From the NCBI GenBank assembly GCA_964460035.1, contig CAYWPG010000022.1, positions 1-58,329 of the forward strand: a DNA stretch of 58,329 nt, written 5' to 3'. The position numbers were made by a program, and so were the translations under genes. Below the pieces are notes generated by a model. The model did no database searches. It saw nothing but the letters and a program-made list of their open reading frames with translations, and had not been told where the DNA came from. The stretch comes from CAYWPG01 sp964460035 (lineage in GTDB: Bacteria > Pseudomonadota > Gammaproteobacteria > Nitrococcales > AK92). This document shows positions 19,559 to 28,530 of the stretch, piece after piece (positions within the stretch are counted from its first letter, which is position 1; the number at the start of each line of letters is the position of its first letter).

Positions 19559-20746
19559 ATGACAGCGCTCGAACGCCGAGCGAGCGTCGGTTTGGCGTCG
19601 ATCTTCGCCATGCGCATGCTCGGGCTGTTCCTGGTGCTGCCGGTGTTCGCGCTCTACGCCGGGGATCTGAGCGGTTCCACGCCGATGCTGATCGGATTGG
19701 CCATAGGCGCCTATGGTCTGACTCAGGCTTGTCTGCAGATACCGTTGGGGCTTGCCTCCGACCGTTGGGGGCGGCGGCCGGTCATTGTCGCTGGGCTGTT
19801 GCTGTTCGCGCTGGGCAGTGTGCTGGCGGCGGTGTCGGAGAGTATCTATGGGGTGATCGTAGGCCGCGCTTTGCAGGGCAGCGGTGCGATTGCCGCCGCT
19901 GTGATGGCGCTAGCGGCCGATCTGACCCGCGATAGCCAGCGCACCAAGATCATGGCCGTGATCGGCATGAGCATCGGTGGCTCGTTCCTGCTGGCACTGG
20001 TACTCGGACCGGTGGTCGCGGCCTGGTGGGGCCTCTCCGGTGTGTTCTGGATCACGGCCGGACTGGCGCTAGCAGGCATTGTGGTGATGTATACCGTAGT
20101 ACCCCAACCTGTGCCCGTGCAGATAGAGGCGGCCGTGCCGCTGCGCGAGCAGTTGCGGGTGGTGTTGCGCGACCGCGACCTCACGCGCCTGGATGTTGGC
20201 ATATTCATTCTCCACATGATTCTCACCGCCAGTTTCGTGGTGCTGCCGGTAGCGTTGCGAGATGGGTTCTCGCTGCCTAATGAAGCGCATTGGCGGGTGT
20301 ATATTCCGGTGCTGTTGGCTTCCGTGGTCGCTATGGTGCCGGTGCTGGCGGTGGGCGAGCGGCGTAGACAGATGCATAGGGTGCTGGCGTTCGTGGTGCT
20401 CGGGCTGGCGATCGCCGAGCTGGGGCTGGCCCTAGCCTTGCGCCTGGATCCGATCTGGCTGCTGGCGGCGTTGTGGCTGTTCTTCTCGGCCTTCAATATC
20501 TGCGAAGCCTCCCTGCCTTCGCTGGTCTCGCGCTACGCGCCAGCCGCGTCCAAGGGAACGGCGCTCGGGATCTATTCGACCAGCCAGTTCTTCGGTGCAT
20601 TCGTCGGCGGTGTCGTCGGCGGCGCGCTGTTCGGCGCTTTTGGCGTCCAGAGCGTGTTCGTTTTCTGCGCGTTGGGCGCATTGGTTTGGTTCGCCGTAAC
20701 GTATGGCCTCAAAGCTCCTGCTGGGGGCGGCGTACTAGAGGACTAG
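19559..20746 (+). CDS. YajR-like major facilitator transporter
   Basis: A membrane protein of 395 residues with about 12 hydrophobic segments. The N-terminus TALERRASVGLASIFAMRML and the motif A loop GLASDRWGRRPVIVAG closely resemble YajR/AraJ-type drug-efflux MFS proteins, as does ALQGSGAIAAAVMALAADLTR. E. coli YajR has an extra C-terminal YAM domain; this protein ends shortly after the last membrane segment and lacks it. The ATG at 19559 lines up with YajR; a TTG 13 codons earlier (19520) is also possible. The substrate is unknown. In related genomes this gene lies between uvrA and ssb. Confidence 0.82.
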   Translation: MTALERRASVGLASIFAMRMLGLFLVLPVFALYAGDLSGSTPMLIGLAIGAYGLTQACLQIPLGLASDRWGRRPVIVAGLLLFALGSVLAAVSESIYGVIVGRALQGSGAIAAAVMALAADLTRDSQRTKIMAVIGMSIGGSFLLALVLGPVVAAWWGLSGVFWITAGLALAGIVVMYTVVPQPVPVQIEAAVPLREQLRVVLRDRDLTRLDVGIFILHMILTASFVVLPVALRDGFSLPNEAHWRVYIPVLLASVVAMVPVLAVGERRRQMHRVLAFVVLGLAIAELGLALALRLDPIWLLAALWLFFSAFNICEASLPSLVSRYAPAASKGTALGIYSTSQFFGAFVGGVVGGALFGAFGVQSVFVFCALGALVWFAVTYGLKAPAGGGVLED

Positions 20747-20901
20747 CTCCTCGCCAACTCATCTTGTCCCGTTTCCTTAGGGCTCTTGCTCCCTGGCGGC
20801 ATGTCCTGGTTCGCTATTTGACCTCAGAGTAGAAATTTGTAAGATGAAGTCAAAATTCCTTGCGGCCGGACTCTCGGTCGACAGCACAGGAGGAGAGAGC
20901 T

Positions 20902-22431
20902 TTGACGTGTGTCGTTCAGTGTGGTGATCGCGTCGTTGCACGCGAGCAAGTGCTCGACAATGCCGCCCGTGGCGCTTCTGCGCTGGCAAGTCTTGGTGTG
21001 GGTTGGGGGGACACGGTAGCGGTATTGCTTCGCAACGACTTGGCGTTCATCGAAGCGATGCTTGCCTGCGACCAGCTCGGGGCTTATTCCACCGCAGTGA
21101 ACTGGCACTTCACGCCTGAGGAAGTCGAATACATCGTCACCGATTGCGGTGCGAAGGTGCTCATCGCGCATGCTGATCTGCTGCGGCGGGTGCGAGCCGC
21201 GCTGCCGCCGGATATCAAGCTGGTCGCCGTTCCGACTGCCCCGGACATTCAGCGCGCGTACCGCCTCGCGCCGCAGGAGTGCAGCGTGCCGGCCGGTATG
21301 CTGAGCTGGTGGGAGTGGATCGCGGCGCACGAGCCCTGGACGCAACCCAGCCCGACCTCGCCCGGCAGCATTATTTACACGTCCGGTACCACCGGGCGCC
21401 CCAAGGGCGTGAAACGCAAGCCCATGAACGCGGCCGAGCGCGAGCGCCTGCTCAAGTCGCGTATGTATATACAGGGCACCTCCGAGGGCATGCGCGCGCT
21501 GCTGGCCAGCCCGCTCTATCATGCGGGCCCGAATGCGACCTGCCGTAATGCGTTCGCGCTCGCGAGCTATCTGAACGTGATGCCGCGCTTCGACGCCGAG
21601 GAGATGCTGCGCATCATCCAGGACCACCGCATCACGCACGTCAATCTGGTGCCCATCATGCTCGTTCGGCTGTTGGCGTTGCCGGACGAGGTCAAAGCGA
21701 AGTACGACCTCTCCTCGCTGCGGTCCTGCATACACGGTGCGGGTCCCTGCCCGCCGGAAACCAAGCGGCGCATGATCGAGTGGTGGGGCCCCATCATTTC
21801 TGAGACCTACGGTTCGACCGAAGTCGGCCTTGTTACCCGCTGCAGTTCGGAGGAGTGGCTCAAGTATCCGGGCACGGTGGGCAAGCCGGTGCCCGGCGTG
21901 TCTATCCGGGTGTACGACGAGGAGGGCCGGTTGCTGCCGCCAGGACAGGACGGCGAGCTCTATGTGCGCAACGACAACCAGCCGGACTTCACTTACATCG
22001 GTAATGACGAAGCGCGCCGCGCGGCCGAGCGCGACGGACACATCAGCAATGGCGATATCGGTCACCTCAACGAGGAAGGCTACCTGTTCATTACCGATCG
22101 CAAGCGCGACATGATCATTTCGGGCGGTGTGAATATTTATCCTGCCGAGATCGAGGCCGTCCTGCTCCAATGCCCCGGTGTGCGTGATTGCGCTGTGTTC
22201 GGCATCCCCGACGCGGAGTTCGGCGAAGCGGTCGCGGCGGCGGTCGAGGTCGAGGCCGAAGACCCGGCCGACGAGCAACGGATCCGCGCTTTTCTGCTCG
22301 ATCGGATCGCCAAATACAAGATCCCCAAGGTCATCGAGTTCATCGACAAAATGCCGCGCGAGGGCATGGGCAAGATCTTCAAGAACAAGCTGCGGCAGAA
22401 GTATTGGAAAGATTCCGAGCGCCGTATTTGA
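20902..22431 (+). CDS. AMP-forming acyl-CoA synthetase
   Basis: An ANL-superfamily adenylate-forming ligase of 509 residues that should activate a carboxylic acid to its acyl-CoA through an acyl-AMP. Motifs seen are the P-loop IIYTSGTTGRPKGV (about residue 155), ISETYGSTEVG (about 295), GDIGHLNEEGYLFITDRKRDMII (about 390) and the C-terminal catalytic-lysine region MPREGMGKIFKNKLR. The TTG at 20902 is chosen because GGAGGAGAGAG lies directly upstream; the frame is open for 14 more codons. The overall look is closest to medium/long-chain, bile-acid-type or cyclic-acid CoA ligases, but the substrate cannot be read from the sequence. Confidence 0.88.
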   Translation: MTCVVQCGDRVVAREQVLDNAARGASALASLGVGWGDTVAVLLRNDLAFIEAMLACDQLGAYSTAVNWHFTPEEVEYIVTDCGAKVLIAHADLLRRVRAALPPDIKLVAVPTAPDIQRAYRLAPQECSVPAGMLSWWEWIAAHEPWTQPSPTSPGSIIYTSGTTGRPKGVKRKPMNAAERERLLKSRMYIQGTSEGMRALLASPLYHAGPNATCRNAFALASYLNVMPRFDAEEMLRIIQDHRITHVNLVPIMLVRLLALPDEVKAKYDLSSLRSCIHGAGPCPPETKRRMIEWWGPIISETYGSTEVGLVTRCSSEEWLKYPGTVGKPVPGVSIRVYDEEGRLLPPGQDGELYVRNDNQPDFTYIGNDEARRAAERDGHISNGDIGHLNEEGYLFITDRKRDMIISGGVNIYPAEIEAVLLQCPGVRDCAVFGIPDAEFGEAVAAAVEVEAEDPADEQRIRAFLLDRIAKYKIPKVIEFIDKMPREGMGKIFKNKLRQKYWKDSERRI

Positions 22432-22838
22432 GACGGCGGGGACCGGGATTGGGCGTCGCTGCCCGGAGCTCGCGCGGCGCACCGATTGCGCCCGCCCGGG
22501 CGGGCGTCGATACTAGTGCAGCTAACGCAGTTGCAGGTTCGGTGCCGCTGCGCCCCCTGTCCGGGGATTTCACTTAACGATGTCGTGGGGTACGAGCATT
22601 GTTCCCGCATCTTGTCATGCGCGCAGCTCACCCCACTGCGGGGCGGATGGCGGGAGCGAGCCCCGAAATACCATTGGCGCTCATCAGATGTAAGGCCGCT
22701 AACTCTTTGTCGGGCTGCCTCCGGTGCGATTGCCATGTTGTCCAGTCGGCGTTTTGGGGCGCTAGGTGTGGCGTATTGCGCGCCTAAACGCGATAATCGG
22801 CGCCGCGGAACCCACTGATAGATAACGGAGATAAGCCG
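22432..22838. other. Intergenic region upstream of cysC
   Basis: About 400 bases without a convincing gene. It contains a perfect GC palindrome CGCCCGCCCGGGCGGGCG near 22490-22507 just after the CoA ligase, which may help end its transcript although no T tract follows. The cysC promoter is probably in the right half, where GATAAT near 22792 could be a -10, but no -35 is convincing. Confidence 0.35.
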
Positions 22839-23480
22839 ATGGCAGACCAAAAGGCGACCAACGTGCATTGGCACGAAGGTGAGGTCACCCGTGAAGACCG
22901 TAACCGGTTGCTGGGTCAGAAGGGGGCGACAATCTGGTTCACGGGCCTTTCCGGTAGCGGCAAGAGTACGGTGGCGGTGGCGCTGGAGAAAGTGCTCACC
23001 GAACGCGGCCATCTGTGCTACCGGTTGGACGGTGACAATGTGCGCCTGGGGATCAACAAGAATCTTGGCTTCTCCGCGGAGGACCGTGCCGAGAATATCC
23101 GCCGTATCGGCGAGGTGGCCAAGCTTTTCGTCGATACCGGCGTAATCACTCTCTCGAGCTTTGTGAGCCCTTATCGCGCCGATCGCGACAAGGTGCGTCA
23201 GTTGCACGAGGCCTCCGGAATGGACTTCATCGAGGTGTTCGTGGACGTTCCGCTCGAAGAGGCCGAGAGGCGCGACCCCAAAGGGCTGTACAAGAAAGCG
23301 CGTGCGGGCGAGATCAAGAACTTTACCGGTATCGACGATCCGTACGAGCCCCCGCTCAACCCTGAGCTGGTCCTCAAAAGTCACCTGATGACGCTGGAAG
23401 AGGAGGTTCAGGCGCTGTTGGAGCTGCTCGAGGCGCGCGGGATTATTGGCAAGCGCGACAGCCAGCGGGTGGCCGGATAA
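22839..23480 (+). CDS. cysC: Adenylyl-sulfate kinase (APS kinase)
   Basis: CysC of 213 residues, which phosphorylates APS to PAPS. The P-loop GLSGSGKST is at residues 36-44. Further motifs are LDGDNVRLGINKNLGFS, RAENIRRIGEVAKLF and the FVSPYRADR loop whose serine is the phospho-acceptor in the E. coli enzyme; KGLYKKARAGEIKNFTGIDDPYEPP completes the lid and substrate site. It lies 59 bases upstream of sat with no terminator between, so the two probably form one operon for sulfate activation. There is no cysDN or fused CysNC here. Confidence 0.95.
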   Translation: MADQKATNVHWHEGEVTREDRNRLLGQKGATIWFTGLSGSGKSTVAVALEKVLTERGHLCYRLDGDNVRLGINKNLGFSAEDRAENIRRIGEVAKLFVDTGVITLSSFVSPYRADRDKVRQLHEASGMDFIEVFVDVPLEEAERRDPKGLYKKARAGEIKNFTGIDDPYEPPLNPELVLKSHLMTLEEEVQALLELLEARGIIGKRDSQRVAG

Positions 23481-23539
23481 GGCAGCTTGGGAGTGGCGGC
23501 GATGGCGCTGCCATTCGTTACAAAATCCTGGAGGAAACG

Positions 23540-24730
23540 ATGATCAAGCCGCATGGCTCGGACGAGCTAAAGCCGCGCTACGTATATGATGCTGCGCGTC
23601 GCGAAGCGCTGGCCAAGGAGGCGGAGACGCTGCCCTCGCTGCTGCTCAATTCTGCTGCGGCAGCCAACGCGGTGATGTTGGGCGGCGGCTACTTCAATCC
23701 GCTCGAAGGCTATATGAACCTGGCCGACGCGCTGAGCGTGGCCGAGAAGCTGCACACCACCGATGGGCTGTTCTGGCCGGTGCCCATCGTCAACCTCGCC
23801 AAGGATGTCAGTGGTATCGAAGGCAAGCGCCGCATCGCGCTGCGCGATCCCAACGTGCCCGGCCATCCGGTGCTCGCCGTGATGGATGTGGATGCGATCG
23901 AGGATGTCTCCGAGGAGCAGATCCGCTTCATGGCCGAACGCATCTTCGGCACGCTGGATACCAAGCATCCGGGTGTGGCGACTTTTACCGGACTGGGCAA
24001 CAAGCTGATCGCCGGCAAGATCGAAGTGCTGAACTTCAGCTACTTCCAGACCGACTTTCCCGACACCTTCCGCACCGCACTGGAGATCCGCCAGGAGATC
24101 GAGGAGCGCGGCTGGAAGAAAGTGGTGGCTTTCCAGACCCGCAACCCCATGCACCGCGCACACGAAGAGCTGTGCCGCATGGCGCAGGAACGGCTGGCTG
24201 CCGATGGCATTGTCATCCATATGCTGCTCGGCAAGCTCAAGGAGGGGGACATCCCCGCTCCGGTGCGCGATGCCTGCATCCGCAAGATGGTGGAAGTCTA
24301 CTTCCCGCCTAACACGGTGATGATCACCGGCTACGGCTTCGACATGCTCTATGCCGGCCCGCGCGAGGCGGTGCTGCACGCCGTGTTCCGTCAGAACATG
24401 GGCGCGGATTACCTGATCGTCGGCCGCGACCATGCTGGTGTGGGCGACTACTACGGCCCCTTCGATGCCCAGACCATCTTCGATGAGCAGGTTCCGCCGG
24501 GAGCGTTGCAGATCGAGATCTTCCGGGCCGATAACACGGCGTATTCCAAGAAGCTGGGCCGGGTGGTGATGATGCGCGAAGCGCCGGACCATACGCCCGA
24601 GGACTTCATCACCCTGTCGGGCACCAAGGTGCGGCAGATGCTCAGCCAAGGCATTGCGCCGCCGCCGGAGTTCTCGCGCCCCGAAGTGGCCGAGATCCTG
24701 ATGAAGTACTACCAGGAGACGCTGGCCTAG
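23540..24730 (+). CDS. sat: ATP sulfurylase (homo-oligomeric Sat type)
   Basis: Sulfate adenylyltransferase of 396 residues, making APS from ATP and sulfate, or the reverse in sulfur oxidisers. The catalytic QTRNPMHRAHEEL (about residue 199) has the QxRNxxHxxH signature, and GRDHAGVGDYYGPFDAQ (about 294) is also typical. This is the single-subunit type, not CysD/CysN. Pairing with cysC points to PAPS formation for assimilation or sulfation, but the same enzyme works dissimilatorily in Chromatiales; aprAB is not in the window. A GGAGGAAACG site precedes the ATG. Confidence 0.95.
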   Translation: MIKPHGSDELKPRYVYDAARREALAKEAETLPSLLLNSAAAANAVMLGGGYFNPLEGYMNLADALSVAEKLHTTDGLFWPVPIVNLAKDVSGIEGKRRIALRDPNVPGHPVLAVMDVDAIEDVSEEQIRFMAERIFGTLDTKHPGVATFTGLGNKLIAGKIEVLNFSYFQTDFPDTFRTALEIRQEIEERGWKKVVAFQTRNPMHRAHEELCRMAQERLAADGIVIHMLLGKLKEGDIPAPVRDACIRKMVEVYFPPNTVMITGYGFDMLYAGPREAVLHAVFRQNMGADYLIVGRDHAGVGDYYGPFDAQTIFDEQVPPGALQIEIFRADNTAYSKKLGRVVMMREAPDHTPEDFITLSGTKVRQMLSQGIAPPPEFSRPEVAEILMKYYQETLA

Positions 24731-24780
24731 CGCTGGTCCTGCCTGGTTCGGCGGCGCTTGCGGGCGCTGTCGCCTTATCC

Positions 24781-24810
24781 CGGCCTGCCGCACCGCGGCA
24801 GGCCGGTTTT
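24781..24810. terminator. Terminator between sat and the gamma-glutamyltransferase
   Basis: CGGCCTGCCG, loop CACCG, CGGCAGGCCG, then GTTTT: a ten-base-pair perfect stem 50 bases after sat and five bases before the stop codon of the convergent minus-strand gene, so it may serve both. Confidence 0.85.
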
Positions 24811-24814
24811 CCTG

Positions 24815-26407
24815 TCAGAGCGCGGCGACGATACCGTCGCTGCGCGGATCGCTAGCCCCTTCGATCACGCCATTGGGATGTCTGACCACGGCGCCGGCGT
24901 GTCCCATAGTGTCGCTGAACGCCTCGGACAGCACCTCGACTTCGTGACCCGCTGCCCGCAGCTGCTGGACCAGAGCAGGGTCGAAGCGCGACTCCAGCTT
25001 CAGGCTGGTGCTCTGCTCGCCCCAGGTGCGGCCTAGCAGCCAGCGCGGCGCGGTGACAGCGGCTTGCAGCGATTGTCCGAATAGCGCGTAGCGGCTGAAC
25101 ACAGCCGCCTGCGTCTGCGGCTGGCCTTCGCCGCCCATGGTGCCGTAGACCATCACGCGGCCGTCGTCGAAGCGCGCCATGGCCGGATTGAGCGTATGGA
25201 ACGGCTTGCGTCCAGGCTTGAGCGCCTGCAGTGCGTCGGGATCCAGGGAGAAGCTGACACCTCGGTTCTGCCACAGCACCCCGGTGGAGGGCAACACGAC
25301 GCCGGCGCCGAACTCCCAGTAAATGCTCTGAATGAAGCTTGCCGTGCGGCCTTCGCGGTCTATGCAGCCCATCCAGATGGTATCTCCGGGCAGTGCCTCG
25401 TGCGGCCAGGGCAGCGCTTTCTCGCGGTCGATGGTCGCGGCGTGGCGTGCCAGTGCATCTGGCGTGAGGAACTCGCGCGGATCCACCTTCATGTAGGCTG
25501 GGTCCGTGCAATAGCGGTCGCGTACCAGAAAAGCTTGCTTGGTGGCTTCCACAAGGCCGTGCAGGTGCTCGAAGCCCTCTGCCTGCTGGCAGCCCAGACG
25601 GTCGAATATTCCCAGGATCATCAGCGAGGCCATGCCCTGGGTAGGGGGCGGCTGATTATAGATGGTACTGCCCCGCAGGCGCGCCGATAGGGGCGCGACT
25701 TGGCGGGCGCGGTATTGCGCAAGGTCCGCGCGCGCCAGGGGGCTGCCTATGCGCGCTAAATCCTCTCCCATGGCGGCGGCCAGTTCGCCGCAGTAGAAAT
25801 CGTCCAGACCGGCGCGAGCGAGCTGGGCCAGAGTATCGGCGAGCCGGGGCTGGCGCAGAATCTCGCCTTCGCGGGGCGCTTGGCCGTCGCGGAGGAAAAC
25901 ATCGGCAAATCCAGGCACATCGCGCAGCTCGGAGAGTTTCTCCTGGGTCAGTCGCGCCTGGCTGGAAGTGATCACCATGCCGTTGCGGGCATGATGCTCG
26001 GCATCGGCCAGCAGGCGCGATAACGGCAGCCGGCCGCCCCAGCTAGCACTAACGGCCAGTGCCTGCGCCCAACCGCTGACGGTGCCGGCCACGGTTAGCG
26101 CCGCCAATGGGCCGCGTGCGGGGATCTGCTCATGGCCGTGGTCCCGGTAGAAGTCGGGGCTGGCCATGGCCGCAGCCGGTCCGCAGGCTTCGATCGCGAC
26201 CGGTGCTTCGCCGGGTTGGCTCAGTAGCCAGAACCCGTCGCCGCCTATGGCATTCATGTGTGGGTAAACGACGGCGACAGTGGCTGCGGCGGCGACCATC
26301 GCCTCTGCGGCATTGCCGCCTTCGCGTAACACGTCGCGGCCGGCTTGGGCGGCCAGGTGATGCGGAGCGACGAAAACGCCGCCCAGCGAGCGCTTGGTGG
26401 TCAACAT
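24815..26407 (-). CDS. Gamma-glutamyltransferase family protein (no signal peptide)
   Basis: An Ntn-hydrolase of 530 residues in the gamma-glutamyltranspeptidase family, which cleaves the gamma-glutamyl bond of glutathione-like compounds. The probable autocatalytic nucleophile is the threonine of GDTIWMGCIDREG (about residue 343), which would split it into large and small subunits. Further signatures are GGNAAEAMVAAAATVAVVYPHMNAIGGDGF near the N-terminus and the MGGEGQPQTQA loop near residue 425. Classical GGT is periplasmic, but this protein starts directly with MLTTKRSLGGVFVAPHH and has no signal peptide, like YwrD-type members. The ATG at 26407 follows GAGGA; an upstream extension of 24 residues is not conserved. 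Substrate uncertain. Confidence 0.87.
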   Translation of the reverse strand: MLTTKRSLGGVFVAPHHLAAQAGRDVLREGGNAAEAMVAAAATVAVVYPHMNAIGGDGFWLLSQPGEAPVAIEACGPAAAMASPDFYRDHGHEQIPARGPLAALTVAGTVSGWAQALAVSASWGGRLPLSRLLADAEHHARNGMVITSSQARLTQEKLSELRDVPGFADVFLRDGQAPREGEILRQPRLADTLAQLARAGLDDFYCGELAAAMGEDLARIGSPLARADLAQYRARQVAPLSARLRGSTIYNQPPPTQGMASLMILGIFDRLGCQQAEGFEHLHGLVEATKQAFLVRDRYCTDPAYMKVDPREFLTPDALARHAATIDREKALPWPHEALPGDTIWMGCIDREGRTASFIQSIYWEFGAGVVLPSTGVLWQNRGVSFSLDPDALQALKPGRKPFHTLNPAMARFDDGRVMVYGTMGGEGQPQTQAAVFSRYALFGQSLQAAVTAPRWLLGRTWGEQSTSLKLESRFDPALVQQLRAAGHEVEVLSEAFSDTMGHAGAVVRHPNGVIEGASDPRSDGIVAAL

Positions 26408-26628
26408 CAGTGCATCCTCAGTCGGGTCCGTGTGGCCGGCTGCCGAGAAGTCCCTTCTTGGGCAGCATGCTTGGGGCACACGCAGATACGAGAAATCGAA
26501 AGGCTCCGCCGGAGCCGTTGGGCCTTATTATGCTCATTTGCCTGCACCGCGCTTTGCGCGGTTCGGCAAGAGCAGCGCTTATTCGGCGCCGCGCGCTTGG
26601 CCATGTGCGGCACCGGCGCTGCCCGGCG
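26408..26628 (-). other. Gap between tauE-like gene and GGT, with a weak hairpin
   Basis: On the minus strand GGCTCC-GGC-GGAGCC followed by TTTCG near 26504-26520 is a short terminator-like hairpin. It suggests that the exporter gene and the downstream GGT gene may be separate transcripts although both are on the minus strand. Confidence 0.35.
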
Positions 26629-27465
26629 TCAGGGCAGCAGGCCGTAGTACATCCGCAGCGAAGTGAGCAACAGGAAGAAAGCGAATACCTGCTTAAGGCG
26701 CTGCGCGTTGATGGCATGCGCAAGGCGTGCGCCGTACGGCGCGGTCAGCATGGTCATAGGAACGATCGCGGCCATGCCCAGCAGGTTGACGTAACCCAGG
26801 CTGAGCGGCGGACGCTCGGCAACGCCCAGGCCCGTAAGCGCGAAGCCGATCGCGCCGGGAATGCTGATGATTACGCCGATTGCCGCCCCTGTGCCCACGG
26901 CCGTATGTACCGGATAACTCAGCGCGGTGAGCGCCGGCACGCTAAGTGTGCCGCCGCCGATGCCCATAAGGGTCGACACTCCGCCTATCATGGCGGCCAT
27001 CAGTTGCCGTAGCGGCGAGCGGGGCAGTCCTTTGGCCACCGTGGTTTGCTGGCGCCCGAAGGCCATATTGGCGGCGACAGCCAGCGCGACCGTGGCAAAG
27101 AGGGCGGTGAGCAGCGGTCCGCGCAGAAACCCGCTCAGGGCCGCGCCGGTAAGTACGCCGACGATAAGTCCCGGAGCCAGGGCACGCAGCAGATTCGCAT
27201 CCAGGCTGCCGCGGGCGGCGTGCGCGCGTGCCGAAATGATCGAGGTGGGGATGATGGTGGCCAGCGAGGTGCCTACCGCCATGTGCATGCGCACCGACTC
27301 GTCTATGCCCAGCAAAGAGAACAGGTGAAAGAGCACCGGCACGATGACGATGCCGCCGCCTACGCCGAGCAGTCCGGCGATTAGCCCAGCGAAAGCGCCG
27401 GTGGCAACCAGGGCGCCAAGAAGACCCACGAACCAAATGACGCTGTGGTCGTTGAGGATATCCAC
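26629..27465 (-). CDS. TauE/SafE family sulfite/anion exporter
   Basis: A membrane protein of about 278 residues with roughly eight hydrophobic segments. The two family repeats are clear: GLIAGLLGVGGGIVIVPVLF near the start and MGIGGGTLSVPALTALSYPV in the middle. TauE/SafE proteins export sulfite, sulfoacetate or related anions. Its place beside sat, cysC and a GGT fits sulfur handling, but that is inference. The GTG at 27465 gives VDILNDHSVIWFVGLLGALV, matching family length; an ATG at 27522 would add 19 polar residues and is also possible. Confidence 0.82.
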   Translation of the reverse strand: MDILNDHSVIWFVGLLGALVATGAFAGLIAGLLGVGGGIVIVPVLFHLFSLLGIDESVRMHMAVGTSLATIIPTSIISARAHAARGSLDANLLRALAPGLIVGVLTGAALSGFLRGPLLTALFATVALAVAANMAFGRQQTTVAKGLPRSPLRQLMAAMIGGVSTLMGIGGGTLSVPALTALSYPVHTAVGTGAAIGVIISIPGAIGFALTGLGVAERPPLSLGYVNLLGMAAIVPMTMLTAPYGARLAHAINAQRLKQVFAFFLLLTSLRMYYGLLP

Positions 27466-27855
27466 GATTCTTACTCTGCCCGATTGATAAACGTTGATGC
27501 CCCGGTGAAGAGGAAGCCGCATTGTAAGCGCTGCGGCCTCCCTTGTGGCGAGGGTCGGCGCTGCGAGATCATCCGCTTGGGCGTTACTCCGGTTGGCCCC
27601 CGGGCTGGGGAACTCGGCTTGTCCGCCTGTCATGGCGGCGGCAAACAGGGTAGGCTATATCTCATACGTTAGTCTTCGAGCACAGAGTCAGGTCCAGTGC
27701 TTCCTGTTGGTCGTATGATGCCTTGGCCGAAGCGGGACGGGGCGGGGAGCGCCCGGAGAGCCCAGCGGAAAGCAACCTCGGGGCTGGCGGTAATATTCCG
27801 TTGCTACCATAGAGACGGTAGCGAACTCACCAGATGATAGACATAGAGGGCTGAT
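27466..27855. promoter_or_regulatory. Divergent region tauE-like / ssb
   Basis: A 390-base divergent gap. A perfect inverted repeat GCTACC (27803-27808) / GGTAGC (27817-27822) lies 33 bases upstream of ssb, and TAATAT near 27791 could be the ssb -10. GAGGG precedes the ssb ATG. No LexA box was recognised. Confidence 0.35.
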
Positions 27856-28329
27856 ATGGCGTCTCGCGGCGTGAACAAGGTCATTCTGATCGGCAACCTG
27901 GGCAGGGATCCGGAAGTCCGCTACATGCCCTCGGGCTCGGCGGTGACCAACGTCACCATCGCCACCTCCGAGGTATGGCGCGACAAACAGAGTGGCGAGC
28001 TGCAGGAGCGCACCGAGTGGCACAATGTGGTCTTCTTCAATCGCTTGGCCGAGATTGCCGGCGAGTACCTGAAGAAGGGCTCCAAGGTGTACGTCGAGGG
28101 CAGCCTGCGCACCCGCAAATGGCAGGATAAGCAAGGCAACGATCGCTATACCACCGAGATCGTGGCCAGTGAAATGCAGATGCTCGACAGCCGCGGTGGC
28201 GGCGGCGGGGCTGGCGGCTCCTACGGCGGCTCGCAGCAACAGGCGCCGCGTTATGACGATTACCCGGAGTCACGTGGCGGTGCGCCACAGCCCCCGGTGG
28301 ACGATTTCGACGACGATATTCCGTTCTAG
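27856..28329 (+). CDS. ssb: Single-stranded DNA-binding protein
   Basis: SSB of 157 residues: an N-terminal OB fold (VNKVILIGNLGRDPEVRYM, then WHNVVFFNRLAEIAGEYLKKG and VEGSLRTRKWQDKQG), a glycine/glutamine-rich linker from about residue 113, and the acidic C-terminal tip DFDDDIPF that binds partner repair proteins. In many Gammaproteobacteria ssb follows uvrA and an MFS gene; here it is about 7 kb from the MFS gene. Confidence 0.97.
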   Translation: MASRGVNKVILIGNLGRDPEVRYMPSGSAVTNVTIATSEVWRDKQSGELQERTEWHNVVFFNRLAEIAGEYLKKGSKVYVEGSLRTRKWQDKQGNDRYTTEIVASEMQMLDSRGGGGGAGGSYGGSQQQAPRYDDYPESRGGAPQPPVDDFDDDIPF

Positions 28330-28394
28330 CGCTCTCTCCGCGCCTTAGCCTGGAATGGCTTTTCAGTCGAAGCGACAGAGCGTTCCGCTAACTC

Positions 28395-28432
28395 AAAGCC
28401 GCCTCCCGGCTCTACGCCAGGAGGCGGCTTTT
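28395..28432. terminator. Terminator after ssb
   Basis: AAAGCCGCCTCC, a 13-base loop, GGAGGCGGCTTTT: a 12-base-pair stem with a short T tract. It lies between ssb and the convergent end of exbD and could serve both. Confidence 0.85.
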
Positions 28433-28530
28433 GGGTTTCACCGAGCAACATTGGACGCTGTATTTCGGCCTTGACCTAGGCCGTTCTGCCATGCAGGACG
28501 GCTGCCTGTGTCCGGAGGCAGCAGACCGGG

